From the NCBI RefSeq assembly GCF_007993795.1, contig NZ_CP042476.1, positions 3,345,179-3,409,178 of the forward strand: 64,000 nucleotides of DNA, read 5' to 3'. The stretch is from Antarcticibacterium arcticum (GTDB lineage Bacteria > Bacteroidota > Bacteroidia > Flavobacteriales > Flavobacteriaceae). How positions within the stretch are numbered: the stretch's first letter is position 1; every line of letters begins with the position of its first letter. This document shows positions 54,284 through 62,905 of this stretch, piece after piece. The position numbers and the translations under genes are program-made. The notes under the pieces were generated by a model that saw nothing but the letters and a program-made list of their open reading frames with translations, had not been told where the DNA came from and made no database searches.

Positions 54284-54520
54284 GGGATGATGTTTGATTG
54301 ATGAAATATTATAACGCTAATTTCCGTAATTTCTTACATACGAACCTAGAAATGACTAAGTTAAAAAGTAAAAAAGTAAAAAAGTTAAAGAGTAAAAGAG
54401 TAAAAGAGTCAAAAGTTCATAATAAGTTAATGAAGTAAAGAGGAAAAAATAGTTCAAAGTTTAAGATTCAAGGTTTTCATTACCTGGCATTCCTGAAACA
54501 TAACCCCTAAAACCTAACCC
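54284..54520. repeat. Gene-free gap of AAAGTAAAAAAGTTAAAG-type word repeats
   Basis: Imperfect 7-8 base words (AAGTTAAAG, GAGTAAA) at 54357-54445, followed by CCTAACC-type words at 54500-54520. No gene. Confidence 0.65.
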
Positions 54521-54700
54521 CTAACTCCAGGAGAGAAAAGAGTTAAAGAGTAAATGAGTTAAAAATTAAATCCAAACCTGTCAATTTAATTTAGGCATCT
54601 TCATACACATAACTCATAACTCTCAACTCCTAACTGAAAGCTGGTATTATGAAGATGATTTGAAGATTTGATGATTTGAGGATGTGATAAAAATTCCACT
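54521..54700. repeat. Long direct repeat, copy 1
   Basis: About 180 bases, nearly identical to 55341-55513. Copy 1 has one extra 8-base unit (GATTTGAT). The two copies bracket the single gene at 54742-55158. Confidence 0.85.
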
Positions 54701-54741
54701 ATCCTCTGTCCTCTGTCCTCTGTCCTCCATTAACCGAACAA

Positions 54742-55158
54742 CTAATCCCTATTCACTAAAAAAGGTGATTTTCTCACTTTAAAAAACACAAATCCAAAAA
54801 AGAGTCCGAAAAGCAGGTCGTTTATTCCATAGATGCTAAAGAATAAGCCGGCGAAAAGATCCTGTTCGTATAAGCTGCCTAGGGAATTGGAGTAAAGCCA
54901 GTTTAACCATACCAGTACATACACCAGTTTTTCAACCACAAATACCGCAAGGAGCCAGGGTACCAAAGCATAATTTTGCCTGACAGTAATATAGGCAAGG
55001 CCCCAAAGGATGAAGGCGACCAGGCCAAAGTGGCCCATAACCATAGGTTGGGCCTCCATCATTACATCATTGGTGAAAAATTTTGAGAAAATTAGTACTC
55101 CCAGGATATTGCTGAGCCCCGCAAAGAGGAAAATTTTTGAAATGCTGGTTGGTTTCAT
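54742..55158 (-). CDS. Small four-helix membrane protein of unknown function
   Basis: 138 residues with four hydrophobic segments: ISKIFLFAGLSNILGVLIFS, a second at about 42-62, a third at about 66-88, and DLFAGLFFSIYGINDLLFGL at about 99-120. The C-terminus is short and basic. I do not recognise a named family. Its only notable context is the pair of long direct repeats on either side, which could let the gene be lost or duplicated by recombination. Confidence 0.72.
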   Translation of the reverse strand: MKPTSISKIFLFAGLSNILGVLIFSKFFTNDVMMEAQPMVMGHFGLVAFILWGLAYITVRQNYALVPWLLAVFVVEKLVYVLVWLNWLYSNSLGSLYEQDLFAGLFFSIYGINDLLFGLFFGFVFFKVRKSPFLVNRD

Positions 55159-55340
55159 AGGTTATTAAGTTAAAGTGGGAAAGAGTTAAAGAGGGAAAGG
55201 ATCAAAGTTCAAAATTCAAAGTTGGTAGAAAAAGGAAAAGTGTGAAAAAGTTAAAGAGTAAAAGATTCAAGGTTCAAAGTTCAAAGTAATAGGTTATTTT
55301 TTTTACGACTTCCTAACGACTAACTCCTAACGCCTAACTT

Positions 55341-55513
55341 CTAACTCAAGGAGAGGAAAAGAGTTAAAGAGTAAATGAGTTAAAAATTAAATCCAAACCT
55401 GTCAATCTAATTTAAGCATCTTCATACACATAACTCATAACTCTCAACTCCTAACTGAAAGCTGGTATGATGAAGATGATTTGAAGATTTGAGGATGTGA
55501 TAAAAATTCCACT
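55341..55513. repeat. Long direct repeat, copy 2
   Basis: Matches 54521-54700 over its full length with few substitutions and one 8-base gap, same orientation, 820 bases away. The remaining bases of the gap 55159-55592 are AAAGAGTTA-, TTCAAAG-, CTAACTC- and CTCCACT-type words without a gene. Confidence 0.85.
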
Positions 55514-55592
55514 CTCCACTCTCCACTGTCCTCTGGCCTCCGACCATCCACTCCTCAATCCCGAATTAACGAATTAACCAATTAACGAATCA

Positions 55593-56120
55593 CTAATTCC
55601 CTGATAAAATTTTTAGCATCACAAAATTCGGATTGGAATGTTGTTCGCTAATTTTAAAATTATATTTCCCAATAGATTTAAAATTGCTTTTTTGGTAAAA
55701 TCGGAGCCCCCTGATATTTTCGGTCCAAACGTACAACCATAGCCCATTTTGCTTATGACTTCGGGCAATTTCAACGTTGAGCTCCAGGAGTTTTTCCCCT
55801 AATCCCAATCCATAAAATTCTTTAAGCAAATAAAGCCTCTCGAATTTGGCTAAGGGTGTAACGGAAGTATGGCTATTAGCTTCGTTTAAAATGAGCTTGG
55901 AATATCCCGCAATTTGGTCATTCACCAAAACCTTGTGGAAAAAAATCCGTGGATCCTGTAAATCTGCCTCCAGTTTTTTTAAGCTGAAATTTAGATCGGC
56001 ATAAGCCTGTATATCCTTTTCAGCAGCACTGTGGCCGTGCGATTCTATAAAGGTTTTCCGGCTAAGTTGCGCCAGGGTCTCTACTTCAGCCAGACAAAAC
56101 GGAAGAATTTGTAAATGCAT
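55593..56120 (-). CDS. GNAT-family N-acetyltransferase
   Basis: 175 residues. The GNAT fold is indicated by the central ERLYLLKEFYGLGLGEKLLE, where YGLGLGEKLL is the acetyl-CoA pyrophosphate loop, and the following WLYVWTENIRGLRFYQKSNF with the typical Asn-x-x-x-x-x-x-Phe-Tyr. The N-terminal TFIESHGHSAAEKDI segment is typical of PaiA/RimI-like members. The acceptor substrate is unknown. It stands alone between repeat-rich gaps. Confidence 0.85.
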   Translation of the reverse strand: MHLQILPFCLAEVETLAQLSRKTFIESHGHSAAEKDIQAYADLNFSLKKLEADLQDPRIFFHKVLVNDQIAGYSKLILNEANSHTSVTPLAKFERLYLLKEFYGLGLGEKLLELNVEIARSHKQNGLWLYVWTENIRGLRFYQKSNFKSIGKYNFKISEQHSNPNFVMLKILSGN

Positions 56121-56223
56121 TTTTTTTGCAAATAAAAAGCAAAAAGAGTTATGAATAGTTCAAAGTTTAAAATTCAAGGTTGAAAAAAGTTATAGCGTTA
56201 ATGTTGAAACTGGTTCAACCTGC

Positions 56224-56620
56224 GGGACAAAAAGTTTAAGGTTCAATATTCAATGTTCAAAAATTCCAGGTTCCAGATTTCAAATTTAAAAATCCAGACC
56301 CCGTTCCGTTCGGAAGTGATTCATGGTTTAATGGTTGAAAAAACGCTTCAGGTTTTTTCCGGCTCCCTTTTAAAACGGAAAAATCGGGTTCAAAATTCCA
56401 CCCTTCGACAGGCTCAGGGGACAAAAAGTTTAAGGTTCAATATTCAATGTTCAAAAATTCAAGATTCCAGATTTCAAATTTAAAAATCCAGACCCCCGTT
56501 CCGTTCGGAAGTGATTCAAGGTTTAATGGTTGAAAAAGCGGGTTCAAAGTTCCACCCTTCGACAGGCTGAGGGGACAAAAAGTTTAAGGTTCAATGTTCC
56601 AGGTTTCAGGCTTCAAATCC
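56224..56620. repeat. Tandem duplication of a composite repeat
   Basis: A unit beginning GGGACAAAAAGTTTAAGGTT starts at 56224, 56418 and 56572 (spacing 194 and 154). The first unit has an extra 40 bases. Each unit contains TTCAATGTTCAAAAATTC words, a CCGTTCCGTTCGGAAGTG palindromic part and, at its end, the CCTTCGACAGGCT element. No gene lies between 56121 and 56638. Confidence 0.8.
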
Positions 56621-56638
56621 TCAGCAGATTATTTCTTC

Positions 56639-57067
56639 TTATAAAGTTTTTTCATTCCCCAGCCTGGAAAGGATCAAATGGGTGGTGGGCTCCCCAAAAG
56701 TGACGAGTTTATCTATGAATTGCTGCAGGTGAAGCTGGTCCCGGAGGGCCACGCGGATATGAAAATTATGCTGCCCCGTGATCCTGTAGGCTTCCTTTAC
56801 CTCGGGATAGGATTCAATTTCTGTTAAGGCAGTTTGGAATTTTCCGCTAAAGATCTTCAGCATAACAAAGACTTCCAGGTTGTTTCCCATTAGCGCCTGG
56901 TCGAGACGCAGTGAATATCCTTGAATTACCCCGGTATCTTCCAGCTTCTTTATACGTTCTCTTACCGAAGATGGTGAAAGAAAGATCTTTTTACCAATTT
57001 CGGCATAAGCTAAACGAGAATTGATCTTTAAAATGTCAATTATTTTCCTGTCTATAGTATCTACCAT
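56639..57067 (-). CDS. Lrp/AsnC-family transcriptional regulator
   Basis: 142 residues. The N-terminal helix-turn-helix is DRKIIDILKINSRLAYAEIG with KIFLSPSSVRERIKKLEDTG, and the C-terminal part is the RAM/AsnC ligand domain (VFVMLKIFSGKFQTALTEIE; VKEAYRITGQHNFHIRVALR). Normal length. It is divergent from the TSUP permease gene, with a 129-base gap, so it may control that permease or itself. The likely ligand is an amino acid, by family. Confidence 0.92.
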   Translation of the reverse strand: MVDTIDRKIIDILKINSRLAYAEIGKKIFLSPSSVRERIKKLEDTGVIQGYSLRLDQALMGNNLEVFVMLKIFSGKFQTALTEIESYPEVKEAYRITGQHNFHIRVALRDQLHLQQFIDKLVTFGEPTTHLILSRLGNEKTL

Positions 57068-57196
57068 TTTTACATCCCTTAAAAGGCTAAAAATACTCTT
57101 TTTCTATGGATAATCTCTGTTTTAGCCTTTGATTCAGCTTCAGCTAAGTGCCGGGATACCATAAATTCGCTTGATTATTTATAAAATTAAACAGCC

Positions 57197-57898
57197 TTGA
57201 ATATAGATATTTTGGTAATTCTTGGGATAGCGATTTTTTGCGGATTTTTCGTCCAGACCCTCATAGGTTTCGCCGGCTCATTAATTTCTTTACCCATCCT
57301 GCTGTTAGCTGTAAAATTGCCTGATGCGATTGCATTCATTTCCATCTTCTATTTGTTTTCCAGCGCTTTCATGGTTCATAAGGAATGGCAAAATATAGAT
57401 AAAACCACGATACTCCGGCTCACACTTACTTCAGTTATTGGCGTAATCCTGGGAATAGCAGTTCTTACCTATTCAAAACCTGTTATTTTGCAAACCGGCC
57501 TGGGAATTTTTATCCTTTTATACGTGTTCTACGTTTGGGTGGGAAAAACGGAACTTGTTTTGGGCAGAAAAACCAATTGGGCTTTTGGTGTAATGGGCGG
57601 CTTCTTTTCGGGGGTGTTCTCAACAGGCGGACCGTTGTACGTAATTAGCGTAAAAAATTCTGTGCAGGAGGCAAAAAGTATTCGTGCCACAATGATAGGG
57701 ATTCTGGCGCTGGTGACACTTATAAGGATACCTGCTTTAAGCATTAGCGGTGTACTTAAATTGCAACATTTAAAACTGAGTCTTATCATCTTACCCATTT
57801 TTTTCCTGGCGCAGTTTCTGGGGACAAAATTATTTCCAAAAGTAAATGAGGCGCAGTTTAAAAAGATCCTTCTTTTTCTGTTGACACTCTCGGATTAG
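57197..57898 (+). CDS. TSUP (TauE/SafE) family membrane permease
   Basis: 233 residues from a TTG start; an in-frame stop lies 9 bases upstream, so no longer start exists. Around seven hydrophobic segments are present, with the family signature GFFVQTLIGFAGSLISLPIL near the N-terminus and GGFFSGVFSTGGPLYVISVK in the second half. Such proteins move sulfite, sulfonates or other organic anions across the inner membrane. The length is slightly short but both halves are present. It is divergent from the Lrp-type regulator. Confidence 0.85.
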   Translation: MNIDILVILGIAIFCGFFVQTLIGFAGSLISLPILLLAVKLPDAIAFISIFYLFSSAFMVHKEWQNIDKTTILRLTLTSVIGVILGIAVLTYSKPVILQTGLGIFILLYVFYVWVGKTELVLGRKTNWAFGVMGGFFSGVFSTGGPLYVISVKNSVQEAKSIRATMIGILALVTLIRIPALSISGVLKLQHLKLSLIILPIFFLAQFLGTKLFPKVNEAQFKKILLFLLTLSD

Positions 57899-58296
57899 CG
57901 CTGATATTTTAGACGGTAGACGGTAGTCGGTAGTCTTTAGAATGTAGTCGGTGGTTTAAAATTGGTAATGTAGATCCTCATAAAAAATTTTACTTTTACC
58001 TCTTTCCATCTTTTACTTATTTCTAAAAAAGATTTCCCGCGGAATTCGCAGATTTTCGCAGAAAAGTTATTTTTTTTCTCTCTTTGGTTATTACTTCAAC
58101 CCACGGCCGCAAACACGTCCCGACTATCCACTCTCCACTCTTCCCTTTCCACTTTGTGAAATCCCCCATTACTAATCCCTATTCCCTAATCCCTATTCAC
58201 TATTCCCTAATCCTCTTGCCAAAAAACCACGAACTATAAACCACAAACCACATACAATTTTTTACATTTACAGTAACAACTAACCAACTCCCCCCT
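57899..58296. repeat. Gene-free gap with word repeats and a CGCAGATTTTCGCAG element
   Basis: GTAGTCGGTAGTC words lie at 57910-57950, a CCGCGGAATTCGCAGATTTT element at about 58035-58065, CTCTCCACTC and TCCCTATTCAC words at 58125-58215, and CAAACCAC words near 58230-58250. The CGCAG element is related to sequences at 60533-60565 and 60669-60702. Confidence 0.65.
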
Positions 58297-59208
58297 TTGG
58301 TCTACAAATTATTATTCATTGTATTATTCCTGTTTTCTGCCTGTAGCAAAACCGGGGAACAGCATGTTCCGGTTGAATCCCCCAATAGTGAGGCTTTTTT
58401 GAGATTTGAAGAAGCACAGAAAGCTGAAGATACCCGGGAAAAAATGTCACTGCTCAGCGCGGCGCTGGCGACTGTGGAAATGCGCGATACTTTGGCTACT
58501 GAAATTCTGGATTTCAAAATATATTACCACAACAGCCTGAAGGAATATGACAGTGCGGTTTATTATAGCGATAGCCTTATTCGCGTGGCGCAAGTGCAGC
58601 AGGATACCGCGGCTATTGCCCTGGGATTATACCGCAGGTCCCGTAGCCGGTTTTACCTGGATGAGCACGAAGAGGTTTTTCGCGATGCTTTTGAAGCCCG
58701 AAAGTTATATCTGAGTGTTAAAGACAGCTCCTCGGCCGGAAGGCGTTCCCTTGAAATGGCCAATGCCCAAACCCGGATGGGCGACCACACCGGAAGCCGG
58801 GAAAGCGCCACTGAAGCTTTAAGATACCTTAAACCGGCTACAGATTCGGTTTACGTAGGAAGCGCCTACAATATTATCGCCATTAGTTACAGGCAGCAGG
58901 GCTTTAATGAAGATGCTATAACCGAATACCGGAACGCTCTTCGTTTTGCTACCAAACGCGCCGATAGCCTTATCTATTTAAATAATATAGCCCTTGCCCA
59001 TCAGGATTTGGGAAATTATATGGAGGCCATCGCGATCCTGGAAGAATTGGTAAGGGGAGCCGCTAATGAAAATCTAAACTCCCGGGCAAGATTCCTTGAT
59101 AATCTCGCATACACTAAATGGCTTCATGATGAAAATGCCAACGTGGAAAAGGACCTTTTAACAGCCCTGAACATGAGATTGGAAGCAGGGACCGGCAGGG
59201 GCAAATGA
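58297..59208 (+). CDS. TPR-containing sensor kinase, N-terminal half (split by frameshift)
   Basis: 303 residues from a TTG start, with a lipoprotein-type signal (FIVLFLFSACSK). TPR-like helices follow (about 30-290), for example YNIIAISYRQQGFNEDAITE and NNIALAHQDLGNYMEAIAIL. The frame ends LEAGTGRGK and stops. One added G in the GGG at 59188-59190 changes this to LEAGDRQGQ and runs on as MISYEHLVNYYSGKNN, the start of the next frame. So this and the following entry are one gene, about 636 codons, in which the sensor part precedes a kinase. Either a natural frameshift mutation or a base missed in sequencing. Confidence 0.8.
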   Translation: MVYKLLFIVLFLFSACSKTGEQHVPVESPNSEAFLRFEEAQKAEDTREKMSLLSAALATVEMRDTLATEILDFKIYYHNSLKEYDSAVYYSDSLIRVAQVQQDTAAIALGLYRRSRSRFYLDEHEEVFRDAFEARKLYLSVKDSSSAGRRSLEMANAQTRMGDHTGSRESATEALRYLKPATDSVYVGSAYNIIAISYRQQGFNEDAITEYRNALRFATKRADSLIYLNNIALAHQDLGNYMEAIAILEELVRGAANENLNSRARFLDNLAYTKWLHDENANVEKDLLTALNMRLEAGTGRGK

Positions 59209-60206
59209 TAAGCTATGAACACCTGGTAAATTATTACTCCGGAAAAAATAACGACCTGGCGCGCGATTATGCCGAAAAACAGTTGGAGATCGCAAAGGCC
59301 TACGGCAATAGCAATGGCAGGCAAACCGCCCTTAAACAATTGATAGGGCTTGCTCCGGCTCCCCGCCGGGCTACTTATGCCGAAGAATATGTGCGCCTTA
59401 GTGACAGCCTGGGGGATGCAGCCTTAAAAGCCCAGAACACCTTTGCCAAGATACGTTTTGATGAGGAGCGCAAGGAGGAGGAGATATCCAATCTTACAAC
59501 GCGAAATGAACTACAGGAACTGCAGTCCCGGCAAATGCGCACCCGCTGGTTCACCTCTCTGCTGGTGGCTTTGTTGCTTATCCTTGGCCTTTCATTTCTT
59601 ATTTATTATTTTCGGCAGCGTCATAAAAAGGAAAAAATAAGGGAAGTTCATAATACTGAAAGCCGAATCTCAAAAGTAATTCATGATGAGCTGGCAAATG
59701 ATATTTTCAATGTAATGAGCAGCCTTGATAACGTAGCGCCGGAACCTGTAATAGACAAGCTGGAAAAGATCTACCTGCGCACCCGCGACCTCTCCCGTGA
59801 GAACAGCGATATTGACACCGGGCCGGAATTTATAAACAGCCTTGTGGCAACTTTAAGTGTAAACACCCCGTCCCACACCAGGCTTATCCTTAAAGGGGAG
59901 AACAGTGTGAACTGGCAGAAGATAGCCCCCGAGAAAAAAATGGTTTTGTACCGCGTGTTGCAGGAATTAATGGTAAATATGAAAAAACACAGCGGCGCCA
60001 AACACGTTGCGATAAGCTTTGCCGAAACACCAAAATCGCTAGAGATCAATTATTCAGATACCGGAACGGGTTTTACTGCGGAAGGTTTAAAAAAAGGAAA
60101 CGGCCTGCGGAATGTTGAAAACAGGCTCGCCTCTGTGAACGGAAAAATAATGTTTGCCGCAGAGGCCGACAGGGGCCTGAAAGCAGGAATTCAAATCCCG
60201 GTTTAG
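59205..60206 (+). CDS. TPR-containing sensor kinase, C-terminal half (split by frameshift)
   Basis: 333 residues. The first 120 continue the TPR/coiled-coil region, then one membrane helix (WFTSLLVALLLILGLSFLIY). The kinase part has the His-containing VIHDELANDIFNVMSSLDN, an N box VLQELMVNMKKHSGAKHV, and the G region DTGTGFTAEGLKKGNGL with NVENRL. This is the HisKA_3/NarX-like type found in Bacteroidota TPR kinases. No response regulator is adjacent; the 700 bases downstream are gene-free. The 4-base overlap ATGA with the preceding frame is explained by the frameshift rather than by coupling of two genes. Confidence 0.82.
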   Translation: MISYEHLVNYYSGKNNDLARDYAEKQLEIAKAYGNSNGRQTALKQLIGLAPAPRRATYAEEYVRLSDSLGDAALKAQNTFAKIRFDEERKEEEISNLTTRNELQELQSRQMRTRWFTSLLVALLLILGLSFLIYYFRQRHKKEKIREVHNTESRISKVIHDELANDIFNVMSSLDNVAPEPVIDKLEKIYLRTRDLSRENSDIDTGPEFINSLVATLSVNTPSHTRLILKGENSVNWQKIAPEKKMVLYRVLQELMVNMKKHSGAKHVAISFAETPKSLEINYSDTGTGFTAEGLKKGNGLRNVENRLASVNGKIMFAAEADRGLKAGIQIPV

Positions 60207-60244
60207 TTAGTTATTGTTAGTCGGTAGTCGATAATCGATAGTCC

Positions 60245-60480
60245 GTAGACAGTAGTCAAGAGGGCAGTGGATGGTGACTTGTGAATAGTGAATAGGGAAT
60301 AGTGGTAGACAGTAGTCAGGAGGGCAGCGGATGGTGATGGGTAAATAGTGAATGGGAAATAGTCGGTAGACTGTAGTCAGGAGGGCAGCGGATGGTGATG
60401 GGTAAATAGTGAATGGGAAATAGTCGGTAGACAGTAGTCTTGAAGAGTAACCTTGAATCTTGAACCCCTGCGTTCCCAAG
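60245..60480. repeat. 61-bp tandem repeat, three copies and a partial fourth
   Basis: The unit starts GTAGACAGTAGTCAGGAGGG at 60245, 60305, 60366 and 60427 (60-61 bases). It is itself built of GTAGTC and GTGAATAG words. There is no gene between 60207 and 60906. Confidence 0.8.
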
Positions 60481-60900
60481 CAGCTTAAACCCTTTTTTAC
60501 CTCTTTCCCTCTTTATCTTTTTACTTTAATTTTTTCCCGCAGAATTTGCAGAGTTTCGTAGAATTTTTTTCACTTAGGAAATTTTTCAGCCTACCAGCCG
60601 TAGGCAGCCTCACAATCTTGACCCGTTTTTTACTCTTTTATTTTTTGCCTCTTTAGCTTATTTATTTTTCCCGCAGAATCCGCAGATTTTCGCAGAAAAT
60701 TCTTTTCTCACCCCGGAACCACAACCTTGAACCTTGAACATGGAACTTTGAATTTTATTTTATCTTTCCCTCTTTAACTTATTTTTGAACCTTGAACCCG
60801 GAACCTTAAACCCTTTTTAACTCTTTTACTCTTTCCCTCTTTAACTTATTTTTGAACCTTGAACCCTTTTTAACTCTTTTACTCTTTCCCTCTTTAACTT
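60481..60900. repeat. CTTTTTACTCTTTCCCTC-type words and CGCAGATTTTCGCAG elements
   Basis: A 53-base unit containing ACTCTTTTACTCTTTCCCTC is repeated at 60811 and 60864. CCGCAGAATTTGCAG and CCGCAGATTTTCGCAGAAAA-like elements lie at 60533-60565 and 60669-60702, each next to CTTTTTACCTC words, so the composite itself is repeated. Confidence 0.7.
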
Positions 60901-60906
60901 ATAATT

Positions 60907-62453
60907 TCACGAACTACAGGACAACATAGAGCATCCCGCTTTTTTCGTTGCCCAGTCGGGTCTTTTTTGGAGGATTTCGGTATCGCTTTCAGTATACGGC
61001 CGTTTCAGTGCAGTGCGCAGTTTGTCAAAAAGTTTTCTTTCGCCCTTTTCAAGTTCCCTCAATGGCCTGGTGCAGGAGGTAATTCCGCAGGATAAATTTC
61101 GGATTCGTTTTCTTCATTATTTCTGCAGAGGCTTCGGGGGAAATAGTGTTGTTTTTGCGTCTTTCAGCATAAGAGTTTATGAGTTTCAGAAATTCATCTT
61201 TTAAATCGCCGAAGGTTCGGTATAATAAGCAGGTTTAAAATACTCAAACAATTTTCCCCCTTCCGCAGAAAATGAGGGAAGATTAATCAAGAGTCTGTAA
61301 AAAATTGTCATATCCGGTTTTACCGTAGCCAAAACCTCTTCAAGTTTGGAGATCATTTTTTTGTCGGAATCAGTGACCATATCCAGCCCCAGTTTGTTCC
61401 CCATCATCTCATAATACCTTTTCCAGAAATTATCTTCGTAAGAATTAAGCGCCTCCTCAAGGGTTTCGGTATCCTTAAAAAGAGGGGTAAGCGCCGTTGC
61501 AAGCCTGCTCAGGTTCCAGAGTGCGATAGACGGCTGATTCCCAAAGGCATAACGCCTACCGGAAGATCTGTAGTATTGGGGGTAAAGGTTGGGTCATAAT
61601 CATCGAGAAAGGAAAAAGGACCGTAATCTATGGTTTGGCCAAGGATAGACATATTATCTGTGTTCATTACCCCGTGTACAAAGCCTACCCGGTGCCATTC
61701 TACCATTAAAGCGGCTGTCTTGTCAATCACCTCCCGGAACCAGTTAATGATTCTGTTCTCTCCGGTATGCTGCGGAAAATATTTTCAATGGTCCAGTCTA
61801 CCAGCTGTTGCAGGTTCTCTTTCTCTTTCCTGGCAGCAAGGATCTCGAAATTCCCGAACCGCAGAAAACTTTCAGAAACGCGCATTACAATGCGCCGGGT
61901 TCATAGGCCGCATTCCCGTTATAAAACATATCCCTTAAGATCCTGTCGCCGGTAGTTACAAGACTAAGCGCACGGGTAGTGGGGATGCCAAGGTGGTACA
62001 TGGCCTCGCTCATTAAATATTCTCGAACCGAGGATCTTAACACCGCCCGGCCATCGGCCATACGGGAGTAGGCGGTAGGCCCGGCTCCTTTGAGTTGCAT
62101 TTCCCAGCTGTGAACCGTTATGTTCCCATTCGCCAAGGGTAATAGCACGACCATCTCCCAACTGCCCCGCCCAGTTGCCAAATTGATGCCCGGCATAACA
62201 CGCCGCATAAGGTTGCATGGAATAGGTAATTTTATTTCCGGCAAGGATCTTCAGGTCTCGTCCCCGGGAAAGGAAATACCCATTTCGGCCGCGAGATCTT
62301 CAGTGAAAGCGAGCAGTTTGGGATTGCTCACCGGACTGGGGTGCGTGAGGCTGTACAGCACTCCGGGGGTTTGGCGGGAGATAGATCTCCGCTCCTGTCT
62401 CCCGGAAATGATGAGGTGAATTGATTGAGAAAAGTTTTATCGCTGAGGTGCAT
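60907..62453 (-). pseudogene. selO: SelO (YdiU/UPF0061) protein adenylyltransferase, multiple frameshifts
   Basis: The gene can be followed in pieces from ATG 62453 to TGA 60907, close to the family's usual length of about 515 residues. Seen in order: MHLSDKTFLNQF, PYAACYAGHQFGNWAGQLGD, QLKGAGPTAYSRMADGRAVL, LGIPTTRALSLVTTGDRILR, WHRVGFVHGVMNTDNMSILG, IDYGPFSFLDDYDPTF, and at the end RPDWATKKAGCSMLSCSS. The catalytic HGVMNTDN region is intact. At least seven frame changes separate these pieces; most are repaired by adding one base in a short run (for example GGG at 62376-62378). SelO AMPylates protein hydroxyls using a pseudokinase fold. The conserved content argues for recent damage or sequence error rather than old decay. 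Confidence 0.85.
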
Positions 62454-62905
62454 AAGGCTTAATTATTATATGGAGAGGAATACACTGGTATAAAGATATT
62501 ACTGGGAAATCCAATCTCGCCCGTAAAGGGAATTTTTTAATTTTTTTAACAATGGTCGAGTTCTAAAATAAGAATCTTATCTCCGGTTTTCAAGAAAACC
62601 CGGGTGCTTAAAAACCCTTCCTACAAGTACATATTACAGGTTATACGTTGATTTTTAGGTATCTACGTTGTTAGTCGGTAATTGTTTGCATTATATCGAA
62701 AAAGAGAAAATATTCTTTAAACCAAACCAAAAATAATGTTATTAGCTACAGTGAACTTACAATATACTGTTAAATAGCCCTATTCTAAGAATCCTTTCCC
62801 AACAGTTTTCTTGGATATTTTCAGTTACAAAGAGTTCATCTTCCCCTATATTATTCTGAATTTTCTTGAACCCGAATATATTTTTAACACCTTAATTATA
62901 TTGTT
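62454..62905. other. Gene-free gap
   Basis: AT-rich sequence between divergent SelO and adhesin genes. I see no repeat family, RNA gene or convincing open frame; it must contain both promoters. Confidence 0.5.
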
